Translations under genes and position numbers: made by a program
Notes under the pieces: generated by a model
Databases searched by the model: none
Told to the model about the DNA's origin: nothing
The model's input: only the letters and a program-made list of their open reading frames with translations
Part shown: piece by piece, positions 21,750 through 31,275 of the stretch
How the letters are laid out: every line of letters begins with the position of its first letter
How positions within the stretch are numbered: position 1 is the first letter of the stretch
Assembly (NCBI GenBank): GCA_036785325.1
Contig: JAXIVH010000029.1
Location: forward strand, 906,811 to 970,810
Source of the DNA: Urophycis tenuis
Taxonomy: Eukaryota; Chordata; Actinopteri; Gadiformes; Phycidae
Length of the DNA stretch: 64,000 nucleotides
Direction of reading: 5' to 3'

Positions 21750-21783
21750 ACACGCTTCAACAAGCTCTTCCTCAACGAGGACG
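21750..21783 (+). CDS. gls: glutaminase exon RFNKLFLNED
   Basis: 34 nt between TTTGACAG and GTGAGG. The split Asp codon joins perfectly to the next exon to give NEDDKPHNP. It begins 52 bp after the hAT relic ends. Confidence 0.85.
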
Positions 21784-21799
21784 GTGAGGACGATCCGGA

Positions 21800-21991
21800 C
21801 GCCGCTTCGTGGTGCCGCGGCGCTTTGTGATGTCATAGTGTTGAGTCGCGTGGGACCAGCGTGCCGTCCTGACGCCGTGGCGTTTGCCTTGTGCCGCGAT
21901 GTCAAGTTGCAATGTCTTGGTGTTGCTTCATCGTTGTGATGCCATTGTTACGTTGTGTGTGGGATGTCACGGTGTTCTGGATGTTCTTCAG
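21800..21991. other. gls: glutaminase intron, GC-rich
   Basis: Short intron with repeated GATGTC/GTGCCG/GGTGTT words; nothing else seen. Confidence 0.6.
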
Positions 21992-22050
21992 ATAAACCTC
22001 ACAACCCCATGGTGAATGCTGGAGCTATCGTGTGCACGTCTCTCATTAAG
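21992..22050 (+). CDS. gls: glutaminase exon KPHNPMVNAGAIV
   Basis: Acceptor TTCTTCAG, donor GTAAAG. Contains PMVNAGAI with the substrate-binding Asn (human N335). Confidence 0.92.
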
Positions 22051-22305
22051 GTAAAGCCCACACACACCGCATACACACCTCTGGAAATGCATCTTTTAAT
22101 ACACAGAAGAAGAAGCTATGAATCAATTCCTCTAGCCGATTACGTTCCGGTGTAAACTAGCGTATACGTAAATATAGAAATAAACCCCATGTTCCTTTCA
22201 CCGAAACCTTTAACCATGCTTAAATACATATCACAATTATTCAAACTTTACACGTAGGACATTCCCCACACAAAACATGTCATGTCATGAGAAACTCTCA
22301 CCACA

Positions 22306-22770
22306 CGAGCCTCTTCAGTAGTAACCTTTACACCAGCCTCTTCAGTAGTAACCTTTACACCAGCCTCTTCAGTAGTAACCTTTACACCAGCCTCTTCAGT
22401 AGTAACCTTTACACCAGCCTCTTCAGTAGTAACCTTTACACCAGCCTCTTCAGTAGTAACCTTTACACCAGCCTCTTCAGTAGTAACCTTCACACCAGCC
22501 TCTTCAGTAGTAACCTTTACACCAGCCTCTTCAGTAGTAACCTTTACACCAGCCTCTTCAGTAGTAACCTTTACACCAGCCTCTTCAGTAGTAACCTTTA
22601 CACCAGCCTCTTCAGTAGTAACCTTTACACCAGCCTCTTCAGTAGTAACCTTTACACCAGCCTCTTTAGTTGTAACCGTTACACCAGCCTCTTCAGTAGT
22701 AACCTTTACACCAGCCTCTTCAGTAGTAACCTTTACACCAGCCTCTTCAATAGTAACCTTCACACCAACC
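22306..22770. repeat. 27-bp minisatellite, open in frame on both strands
   Basis: About 17 near-identical copies of GCCTCTTCAGTAGTAACCTT plus TACACCA. Because 27 is a multiple of 3 it reads as a repeated nonapeptide on either strand. No start context, gene homology or unique spacers; it lies in a glutaminase intron. Confidence 0.95.
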
Positions 22771-22799
22771 CCTTTAGTAGCAGACTGCAGCCATAATAT

Positions 22800-23660
22800 A
22801 TATATTTTTTAACTCTGTAGGTGTTGACAGGAGTACCACATTCATCATATTAATTTCAAATTCACTATTCATTTTCAAATTCATCATCATTTTATTAATA
22901 AATTCAGTTTTAGAACTGTATTTTATTTCAGTCAGTCACTGCAGCCCTACATGTCTGTACTTTTTCGTTGCTAGTGAAGCTATAACTGATTTGACCTCTG
23001 TTGATATGGTGTGAGATACAACAAGGATTTGTGATCGAGTCTGATGGTGTGTGCGCGCGGCTCTGGCGGATTAGTGAATATGAAGACACTCTAGATGATA
23101 CATAATCTCTATGAGGGGATTAAAACCAACAGACTGAGATGAGAGACTGCCACTGGCTCTGATCTGGTTCGGGTCGGTTTTACATTGTACCATTAACATG
23201 ACACTAGTTTTTGGCTTTGCAACGACAAAATAGGAACTTAAAATCATGCAAGTACTCCTGGAGCTTCCTCATGCTCCGGCAATGGAGGCCGCATATAAAT
23301 TAAATGTCATAAGTGTTGAGCACTTATGCTAAACACTTCGCCTGCATCTCTCACCTGCAATCCGCCATTTTGTATGTTGGATTTCCTTGTATGTTGGATT
23401 TCGATCCTTTCGATCCGTTAGCTGCAGTGCCAAACGCAAAAGCAAACAGTCTGAAATCTGCTTTTGGTGTCATATCTTTATATCGTAGGAGCTCTAGGGG
23501 AAGGGACGGCCTGCACTGACGGTAGTAAATCATTCTGGTTGAAATATTCTTCGTTTGGTGTGAATGAGGAGGGGTCTGATATTAATGCCTAACTCGAACC
23601 GTCTCAGGGCATGTTGGTTAACCTGTAGGGTAGTAGAACTAACTGTGGCAGTATCAATAG
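22800..23660. other. glutaminase intron, no recognisable feature
   Basis: Includes a duplicated TTGTATGTTGGATTTC motif at ~23372 and 23390. No coding match or transposon end was identified. Confidence 0.5.
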
Positions 23661-23669
23661 GGTGTAGCA

Positions 23670-25100
23670 GACAACGCCACCCTGGGAATTGCACCCAGGG
23701 AAATATTAACCAAAGAACGCTCACAGTTCGAATTTAGCACACAGATTCGTTGACTAATGACACCAGAGACGAGGTTCCAACAATAGGTTGTCTTTATTAT
23801 TAAAAAGAGAAATTCCACAAAGAAGTTTCACGCACACTGGGTGGAAGTAGGGGGATGAGTGAGCATATAACAAATAAACAAACAAACAAACAAACACGGC
23901 AAAGCTACACACAAAATATAAGTCAGTAGAAAATAAGATAAACAGGACAAACCAAACAGGGAGTGGCCGGCAACCGGATCACTGGTGATCCGCAGCAGTT
24001 ACCGAAGGCCTCCCACCAGTGTCAAACAAAATAACCCAAAACAAGACCAGCAAGAAAATGAGGAAGAAAAAAGGAAACAAAAGGAAACTAAATCACATTC
24101 GGTTGCAGAAAGATGGATTATTACAGCACAGTTCTTATATCCCCGAGATGCACCATAGCCTCCCCTGCAACGAATACCAAGAAACAAAAACGAAAATAAA
24201 CAAACAAAAAAAATAAAATAAAAATAAAGCAGGCTTCAACGAATCACCTGCGTAATAGCCGACTGGCTATCCGCAGCAATGAAAAAAAGGCCTCCTGCCA
24301 GTGGGTAACACAGGAGCTAGGCTAGCCTAAGGCTAACCATAAACAAAAATCCCCAAAGATGACCAAACTTTCCCCAGAACGCCGTCGCACACTCCCACTC
24401 ACTCCACATAAATCCACCCACGCCAATACGCACACTACGACGACAGACAGGGTACGGTACAAAATGACCGGAAGACAGACAGCTGCATCAGGTAAAAGAT
24501 GTGGCTGTTAGCCCGCCGCTAGCGTCCAGGCAGGATGATGACTCTAGGCAAACACCGTGTGGCAAAAACAGCAGCAGACATGGACATGACCCGCAGTACC
24601 TAGAAGGCATACAGGACACCCCGTTAGTGCTAAACATAACGCTAAAAACAATACCAATAGCCCTCCTAGCAAGGGAATACATACCAGAAAGTTGATAGCT
24701 CCCCACTCAAACCAGCGAGCTCACCGAGCTCCGCTGAATGTTTGTGTTTGTAGGGGTCCACGCGAGAACGTTCACAAACCGTAGCTTCGGCACACACCAG
24801 TGACCAAGGTAGAACCCCACCGAGCAACAGATGGAAGCGCTGCAAAGCGACCACAGTGTGTAAAGAGAAAAGTCGCCACACCACAAACAAATCTGCTATA
24901 GTTACAGCGTACATGAGAGAGCACACATACCGGTAACAAGTTGACTGGAGGGGCGTACCAGGAAGCGACGAGAAGACAATTGCTGCGCCTTCCGACCCAA
25001 TGCTACCTCAAAATAAATAGAGCGGTGACGCACACCATTGGCTGTAACAGCCCTACTCATTATGACGGGCTCAGCCCGTGCATCTCGCCACATAACCACA
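23670..25100 (-). mobile_element. LTR-like block (solo LTR candidate), minus orientation
   Basis: Its left edge GACAACGCCACCCTGGGA followed by CACCCAGGGA is shared with the block at 59683. On the minus strand this reads as an LTR ending CCCA then a primer-site-like TGGCGTTGTC. GTCTTTATTATTAAAAAG just inside would be a minus-strand polyadenylation region. No gag or pol is attached; the right end is approximate. Confidence 0.55.
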
Positions 25101-25109
25101 TGCTTTGAC

Positions 25110-25440
25110 TATTTAACCAGATCAATTTAGATGTTTAGAAGAACAGGGCCTCCAGATGATGGGTACCTGCAGAGCAGTCTAACCAACCAGACTCTCTGAA
25201 CTACACACTAGATTGTGAATAGCTAATTGCTTTATGTCTAGAGTTTAACCACAAGTTCAATGTCTACAAAGTAGTTCCTTGATTTAGGGAAATACAAGTT
25301 TAACTATTAGGAAATAGTTGCATTAGGGAGTTAGTTATATGTAGTTAATAATATATATAGAAAGAGAGTTTTGTTTCATCTGGTACTCTCAACAAGTCAG
25401 CAATCTGATGTAAAGACTAGAATCCTCTGTTTTATACTTT
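25110..25440. other. glutaminase intron, unassigned
   Basis: AT-rich; no open frame, repeat or transposon end recognised. Confidence 0.5.
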
Positions 25441-25444
25441 TATC

Positions 25445-25625
25445 TGACTGTTCAATAAACTTGATGTGAGTTGTAGTGCTAATACATTAGCTATACAGTA
25501 TGTGCTAACTACATTTGACAGTTTAATAAACTAGATGTGACTGCTTGGTGCTAATGTGTTAGCTATAGGCTATGTGCTAGCTACATTTGATTTGACTGTT
25601 TAATAAACTAGACGTGAGTTGTAGC
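25445..25625. repeat. ~75-bp tandem repeat (AATAAACTAGATGTGA)
   Basis: Three copies of a unit starting TGACTGTTCAATAAACTTGA. The third copy is interrupted by the hAT element that follows and resumes at ~26308. Confidence 0.85.
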
Positions 25626-26310
25626 CAGATTGGGTGGTTTCCCGCCCAATTGGACGGTTTTGCGATGTATTTTGTGGGCAAAATGGGTTTGGGCGGGTGG
25701 ATAAAATTTGGGCTGGTTTAGGATCAGATCGGCGTTTTTTCGTAGCCAAAACACCGACACATCGGATCAAACAAGACAAACATCTCTCTGTGCTGACACA
25801 ATCAGTAGTAGCCTCTGTTATGTTCAGAGCTGGGGCTGGTTCAGAGGCCGAACGTAACGTTGCGTCTGGAACCACATCTTGAGCAGGGGCGGGTAAAATG
25901 GCTACAATATTGCAACTAATTATTCTTAATCTGTGCATCAGAATCTTACGGTTTTCAGTGGCTACAATGTTGCAACAAATTATTCTAACTTATCAGAAGG
26001 TTGCATCAACTAGAACTAGAGCAACTCGTGTGAAGATGGCAGTGTGGGCAGTCTGACTTCTGTCGTGGCTTCTGAAAAGTAGTGGCTCATGCGGCCAAGC
26101 ACATCATAACAGACAACATGACGAGGGGTAAGAATCATTTTGCATTTGATGCTGCATACAAGTGACATACGGCTAAAATTGCACATTAAATTAACACATT
26201 GAACGATATTAAATGGTAAAAAAAAAAAAAATGGGCGGGTTTTTGTGCAATCTTGCGGTTTTTGAGGAGGTTTTGGGCTGGAAAAACTTGCTGGCATCTG
26301 GCAACCCTGG
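25624..26310 (-). mobile_element. hAT-like non-autonomous element, copy 2
   Basis: Inverse-oriented relative of 15530-15985. Its right end, inverted, is CCAGGGTTGCCAGATGCCAG and its left end CCAGATTGGGTGGTTT. It is bracketed by TTGTAG on both sides, inside a tandem repeat unit whose undisturbed sequence (GAGTTGTAGTGCTAATAC) is known from 25470. Confidence 0.85.
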
Positions 26311-26391
26311 TTGTAGTGCTAATACATAATAGTTAGCTATATGTGTTAGCTAAATGTTTGTAATTTATAACCAAGTATTTCTGGTTTACAG

Positions 26392-26424
26392 CATGGAGCA
26401 AGTAACGCTGAGAAGTTTGACTAT
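26392..26424 (+). CDS. gls: glutaminase exon AEKFDY
   Basis: 33 nt, phase 0 on both sides, acceptor TTTACAG, donor GTAAGT. Confidence 0.88.
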
Positions 26425-26698
26425 GTAAGTACACACAGTGTGTGTTTGTGTGTGTGTATAATATATCAGTAAATTAGTACACTACACAGCACACTACACT
26501 TTTGATCTAAAATCTGTACTCTGAACTTGATGTGATGCCATACGTAATGTGATGCTATATGTAATGTGATGCCATATGTAATGTGATTCCATACGTAATG
26601 TGATGCCATACGTAACTTCCTGTGCTCTGGTTTGGATCCGGTGTGTATGTTGTGTTGTTATTGTGTGTATGTGGTGTGGATCTGGTGTGTGTCTGTAG

Positions 26699-26757
26699 GT
26701 CATGAACTTCATGAACAAATTGGCAGGAAATGAGTATGTGGGCTTCAGCAATGCCAC
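26699..26757 (+). CDS. gls: glutaminase exon NKLAGNEYVGFSNA
   Basis: Acceptor TCTGTAG, donor GTGAGT; the final AC joins A of the next exon to restore Thr in SNATFQSE. Confidence 0.92.
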
Positions 26758-26973
26758 GTGAGTATAATATACTACACTACAATACTTAACAATTGTACTT
26801 TACTACACTACATGGCAGTAACTGTATCCACAGTACTGCATTCCTTTTAAAGTACTGAACTGTATGAGTAGTTTTGCGTCAAGTGTAAGTATACTTGATA
26901 TTAATATGAAGTATACTTATATTTGATTCTAACCTACAGTAAACTACAGTAAACTACAGTGTTTGACTTGCAG

Positions 26974-27040
26974 ATTCCAATCAGAACGAGAGTCGGGAGA
27001 CCGCAACTTTGCTATTGGCTACTACCTGAAAGAAAAGAAA
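26974..27040 (+). CDS. gls: glutaminase exon SERESGDRNFAIGYY
   Basis: Acceptor ACTTGCAG, possible donor GTACGT. Holds Glu and Asn matching human E381 and N388. Confidence 0.9.
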
Positions 27041-27084
27041 GTACGTTCCTGGAACAGAACATGGATACGAGAAAAGACATGGTC

Positions 27085-27222
27085 ATAGCCGCCACGCTGG
27101 CCAACGGTGGCTTCTGTCCAATCACAGGGGAGCGTGTTCTGAGTCCGGAGTCGGTGCGGAACACACTCAGCCTCATGCACTCCTGTGGCATGTATGACTT
27201 CTCCGGACAGTTCGCCTTCCAC
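27085..27222 (+). CDS. gls: glutaminase exon LANGGFCPITGERVLSPE, abnormal left edge
   Basis: Homology begins near 27090 (AATLANGGFCPITGERV) only ~45 bp after the preceding exon; no intron-sized gap or acceptor is visible. The family's CFPEGTDM...SIEVTCESASV stretch is missing. Ends GQFAFH at donor GTCAGT. Confidence 0.88.
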
Positions 27223-27254
27223 GTCAGTATTGGTGCTAACGTCTGCTGGTGGTA

Positions 27255-27536
27255 ACCTTGTTCCATTGCTAACCCTGTAACCCTGTAACCTATGGTAACC
27301 TGCGTTACCCTGTAACCTTGGTAACCCTGTATCCCTGGTAACCTGCGTTACCCTGTAACCTTGGTAACCCTGTATTCCTGGTTACCATTTAACCTTGGTA
27401 ACCCCGGTAACCTTGTTCCATTGCTAACCCTGTAACCTTGGTAACCCTGTATCCCTGGTAACCCTGTAACCTTGGTAACCCCAGTAACCTTGGTAACTCT
27501 GTAACCTTGGTAACCCTCTAACCTGTAACCTTGTGT
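27255..27536. repeat. GTAACCCTGTAACCTTG minisatellite
   Basis: About 280 bp of degenerate GTAACCTTG/GTAACCCTGTA units filling the intron between the last two glutaminase exons. Confidence 0.95.
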
Positions 27537-27544
27537 GCCGGTTC

Positions 27545-27586
27545 CCCAGGTGGGTCTGCCGGCGAAGTCCGGCAGACCCACCTGGG
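27545..27586. repeat. perfect 18-bp-arm palindrome at glutaminase exon start
   Basis: CCCAGGTGGGTCTGCCGG, loop CGAAGT, then its exact reverse complement ending at 27586. The left arm is the acceptor plus the codons VGLP of the glutaminase exon; homology to the family ends within the right arm. Confidence 0.95.
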
Positions 27587-27589
27587 TAG

Positions 27590-28107
27590 ACAGTGCAGCA
27601 GACAGTGCACAGCTGCAGCCCAAACACAGCACCTCCCCTGCCCACCAGCCAGGAAACAGAAATCAATGGATTCCAGTGTGTTGTTTGCCCCCTAAGCCTC
27701 AGTTGCCAAGCTATATCTTGCATTTAGTTGTCTCTGTTGTGAAGTAGCGTGACTCAACGCCAAACTGCAAGGCATAAATTAGACTGCTCACCTGCTTAAC
27801 AAGCTACACTCCCCAAATTATATAATAGATATGACCTGATGATGACCACCGGTAGAGTTTGTCATTGGTATACTACAGCATGTGAATCTATCAGCATACT
27901 TACTTAAGATGAATATCTAGTGTATATTGTGTAGGTTTACATTAGGGTACATAATTAACACTTGCAGTAATGTATTTGCTAAATGGCAAACAGGCAATTC
28001 CAAATTGCCTGCAGAAAAAGTAGCCTTGTGCCTTGTTGAAATATAACCAAGCAGTCTTATTCATATTTTTGGTCTCTTTTTATTTACCAATTGCAGCATC
28101 ATGCCTA
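27590..28107. other. no recognisable feature
   Basis: Sequence between the palindrome and the LTR. No exon, open frame or repeat was identified. Confidence 0.5.
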
Positions 28108-29082
28108 TGTAACAGTCCCAAGTTATCGGGTCGTTAGTACCCGTTGAACCACTTCAACTCATACCACAGGCTATCCAAATAAAAGAGAGAGACGGTCTCA
28201 GTAAATAAATAGTTTATTTGTGTTGGATTCTTGTATTCTTTTCTCGTATTCAATTCTCTAGTAAAAAAAAAAGGGAGGAGCAGGTGCTGTACATGACCAT
28301 GACAAATGAAAATACACAAATTCAAAGTTAAAAAAACAAAGTACAATAGATAAACATAAATGCCCCAACTCCTTCTGTCACTATGGGCCCACACCCACCC
28401 ACTACATCGCAAGAGGAAAAACACGGCAAATGTCAACCCACACTAAGTATTCACACAACACACACTACACAGGTTCTGGGCTGACCAGATGAGTGTTAGG
28501 CCGCAGGCCGTAGATAAAAAAAAAAGAAAGGAGGAAGGGGCACAATGAACAAACAAACAACAGGGTAGGCCACAGGCCAGCTAGTAGGCCTGTGGCAACC
28601 GGGAAGGGGCAAAGACAAAGGGAACACCGCCAGGGAGGCTAGGATTCGCTATGAGGTAGTCTAGGCTAATTATGCTAAGATGTAGCCTCGGCACACACAG
28701 CGACCAGGAAGTCGCACGATCACACACAGAGACAATGTTAAACACCCTAACTAACGAGAAACATGGCTGGCTTTGATACTCAAACAAAACAACACAGGGG
28801 AAAAACAGTGGTCAAACGCCCTTGCCCCTAATTAGGAGGCCCTAAAAGGTGCTCCACGAGAAATAAGCCAGGGTAGGAGGGGAACAGGCTCTCGGCATAC
28901 ACTTTGGAGACAAGCCCTTTAACGCCAGATGCACCGCTAGCAATCCTAAATCCTCCAACACCGGCAACAATGTTACAAGCAGTGGCCCCGGAAGACCTTG
29001 TTTTAAACCGGCAGGCATTCGTTACTGATCATCGGTCACGCCCCCCCCCCCCAGGTGCATACAATTCGCCTGACGGCTGTGA
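28108..29082 (-). mobile_element. Gypsy-type LTR, left copy
   Basis: Nearly identical to 44707-45629 over its length, except for a ~60-bp segment at 28131-28190 that the right copy lacks. Starts TGTAACAGTCCCAAG; contains AATAAATAGTTTATTTGTGT. The right copy abuts a minus-strand gag leader, suggesting minus orientation. The exact inner edge is uncertain: a TG...CA LTR could end at GCATACA (29063), yet both copies agree for a further 19 bp. Confidence 0.8.
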
Positions 29083-29170
29083 GGTTAATTCGGCACCACA
29101 CACCAAACCAAAGAACCCAGAGCCCGCCCTAATAGAAAAGGTTAGTTCATAGGGTAGGGTGCTACATAAA

Positions 29171-29188
29171 TGGAGGCACCGCTGGGAT
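29171..29188 (+). other. primer-binding-site-like sequence of the PNMA-type Gypsy element
   Basis: TGGAGGCACCGCTGGGAT, four bases after GCTACA, looks like an LTR end plus PBS. It lies ~155 bp upstream of the gag start at 29345. Confidence 0.55.
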
Positions 29189-29344
29189 TGTGATAATTTT
29201 TTATTTTCCTGGAATGTGATTGCATAGAAAAGTAAATGACAAAATTTCCCTCAACTGTTTTAATTTTTAAAGCAACTTTTACTTACTTACAAAAATAACT
29301 TTTTCAAATAGTGCACAGTGTAGTAAACCCAAACAGCTACCAAC

Positions 29345-31275
29345 ATGAGTCAATCCGCCCAACTTGAGTTAAGCAATTGGTGTAGAGGGGAGGGAATATC
29401 AGTAAATCAAGCCCTTATGTTGTATGGTGTCTCAGAAGATGAAGACATTTCAGTCATAGAGGAAGCAATGGAAACCATCAAAATACTGGGCAGAGTAAGA
29501 GTGAGAGGAAAAATGTTTGAAACTAAAACCCAAACTGTTACTGTTTTGTGTGAGTGTAGGGAAGAAATAGATCCGTCCAGGGTCCCACCAGAACTAAACT
29601 CACCCACAGAAGGTGTTACTTGGACAATAGTAATAGCTCAACCTCAAACAGATGATACAGACAACTTCTGAGAAATTAGCTCAGTTTCTCCAAGATGAAG
29701 GAAAAACAATGGAAGACATTCCAACAGTAAACCCTAGTGGTAGTGAATGGACCAGTAATCCTGAATCCATAATTCGTGCTGTTGGGGAAGTGTTGAGGCA
29801 AAGCCCAAAGTCCAGTGAGAGTAGCAACTATCGCCGTCTCAGAACCTTTTCAGGTACCAGCCCTACTCCACTCGGTGAGGAAAGCTTGGACAGCTGGCTG
29901 GATCAGGCAAGGTTTATGGCTGAAGAGTATGAGTGCTCAGAAAAAGAGAAAAAACGAAGGATTGTCGAAAGCCTTAAAGGACCAGCCATGGAGATCATCC
30001 AAGCCGTTCGGTGGTCAAATCCTGACGCTAATTGTATGGAGTACATACAGGCTATAGATAATACCTTTGGAAGTACGGAGTCAGGAGAAGACCTTTACTT
30101 GTCCTTTAAGTCTCTTTATCAAAACCAAATGAGCGAATATCTGAGTTCTTGCGCAGACTAGATAGATCCCTCAGTAAAGTAATTCGCAGAGGTGGTCTGC
30201 CAGGTAATGTAGGTAACCGAGCTAGACTTGATCAGCTCATTAAAGGTGCAGTTGAGTCTGATCTCATGTTGATTCAGCTCAATCTGAGAGATAAGAGAGA
30301 TAACCCCCCAACATTTCTAGATCTGCTGAAAGACATAAGAGAAGCCGAAGACCTTGAAGCTGCTAGGCGTGGTCTCAGGAAGCCTGCACCCCGTCAACAT
30401 GTACATGTAACCCAAGCAGAGAAAGGAACAGAATTAGATGTGCCTTATGAAACTCAACTCAGAGCAGAGATTGCAGAGTTAACAGCTAAACTTAAGGAAC
30501 AAAGGAATACACTGTGTCAGTCAGCCAATGAGGGTTACATAAAAAGGTCCAAGGAGGAAAGTAACACTAAAAGTCAACCTAACCAGGAAATACAGTCACT
30601 GAGAGCAGAAGTAAACAGTCTCAAAGATCAGTTAAGAGTCATGACAGTGCAGTCTACTCCCTACTCAAAAGGAAAACGAGAGTATGACAGAAACAAAGTG
30701 CCCTTGAACCCAAAAGCTGCTCCCTTTAAAGTTCAATCTAAAGAAGAGTTTACTGGGTTTTTCTGTTACAAATGTGGAGAGGATGGGCACGTAGCAACTA
30801 AATGCACCGCTCCAGAGAACTCCTCAAAAGTGATTAGAAAGCTCATATGCCAAGTCCGTGGAAGCCCTACAGAGCAAAACGAGAGCTCTAAAAGCCTAGA
30901 AAATGGCATTGCTAGGGTCAACACCATGGAAGTTCCTAAAACAGACTCTGACCTACCTGAAGGACTCGTTGGCCCATCATCAGACTGTATCATTAAAGTC
31001 AATGATCTTACCTGTGATGCTCTCATGGATTCTGGGTCAAACGTAACAATCGTTTTTGGAGGATGGTATGACAAGCATCTGTCACATGTCCCCATACAAC
31101 CAATCTCCCGACTAGCCATCTGGGGTCTTGCTGATTCTGAATACCCCTACAGAGGCTATGTTGTGGTGGAGATGGAATTTCCAGAGGAAATGTCAGGAGT
31201 TAAAGGCCCTGTCACAGTCCTGGCCCTTTTATGTCCATGGACAGCAGGCACCTGTCATAGTAGGAAACCACCCCT
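29345..31275 (+). pseudogene. Ty3/Gypsy gag-protease relic with PNMA-like gag
   Basis: Three overlapping frames (29345-29671, 29652-30161, 30149-31330), separated by two single-base shifts, encode a paraneoplastic-antigen (PNMA)-like gag: ELSNWCRGEGISVNQALML, the RIVESLKGPAMEII capsid region, a zinc knuckle CYKCGEDGHVATKC (30765-30806), then an aspartic protease start with DSGSNVTIV. A further shift lies near 31235. RT, RNase H and integrase are absent: the sequence runs into a minus-strand LINE at ~31275. Confidence 0.87.

Larger units (their letters stand above)
21750..27573 (+). pseudogene. gls: glutaminase gene fragment (gls/gls2), incomplete
   Basis: Mitochondrial glutaminase hydrolyses glutamine to glutamate and ammonia. 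Exons with matching phases: 21750-21783 (RFNKLFLNED), 21992-22050 (KPHNPMVNAGAIVCTSLIK), 26392-26424 (HGASNAEKFDY), 26699-26757 (VMNFMNKLAGNEYVGFSNA), 26974-27040 (FQSERESGDRNFAIGYYLKE), ~27085-27222 (LANGGFCPITGERVLSPE to GMYDFSGQFAFH), 27550-27571 (VGLPAKSG). The substrate residues N335, E381, N388 and Y466 (human KGA numbering) are present. The Ser286/Lys289 exon was not seen upstream, the block with Tyr414 is missing, and nothing recognisable follows the palindrome at 27545. This may be a decayed duplicate, or a real gene rearranged or misassembled. Confidence 0.85.

Noticed and set aside
22306..22770. CRISPR-like array of regular repeats
   Set aside because: Units are contiguous without unique spacers, and the genome is vertebrate; this is a minisatellite.
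28904..29152. Small plus-strand frame in the left LTR
   Set aside because: No homology; the equivalent region of the right LTR does not keep the frame.
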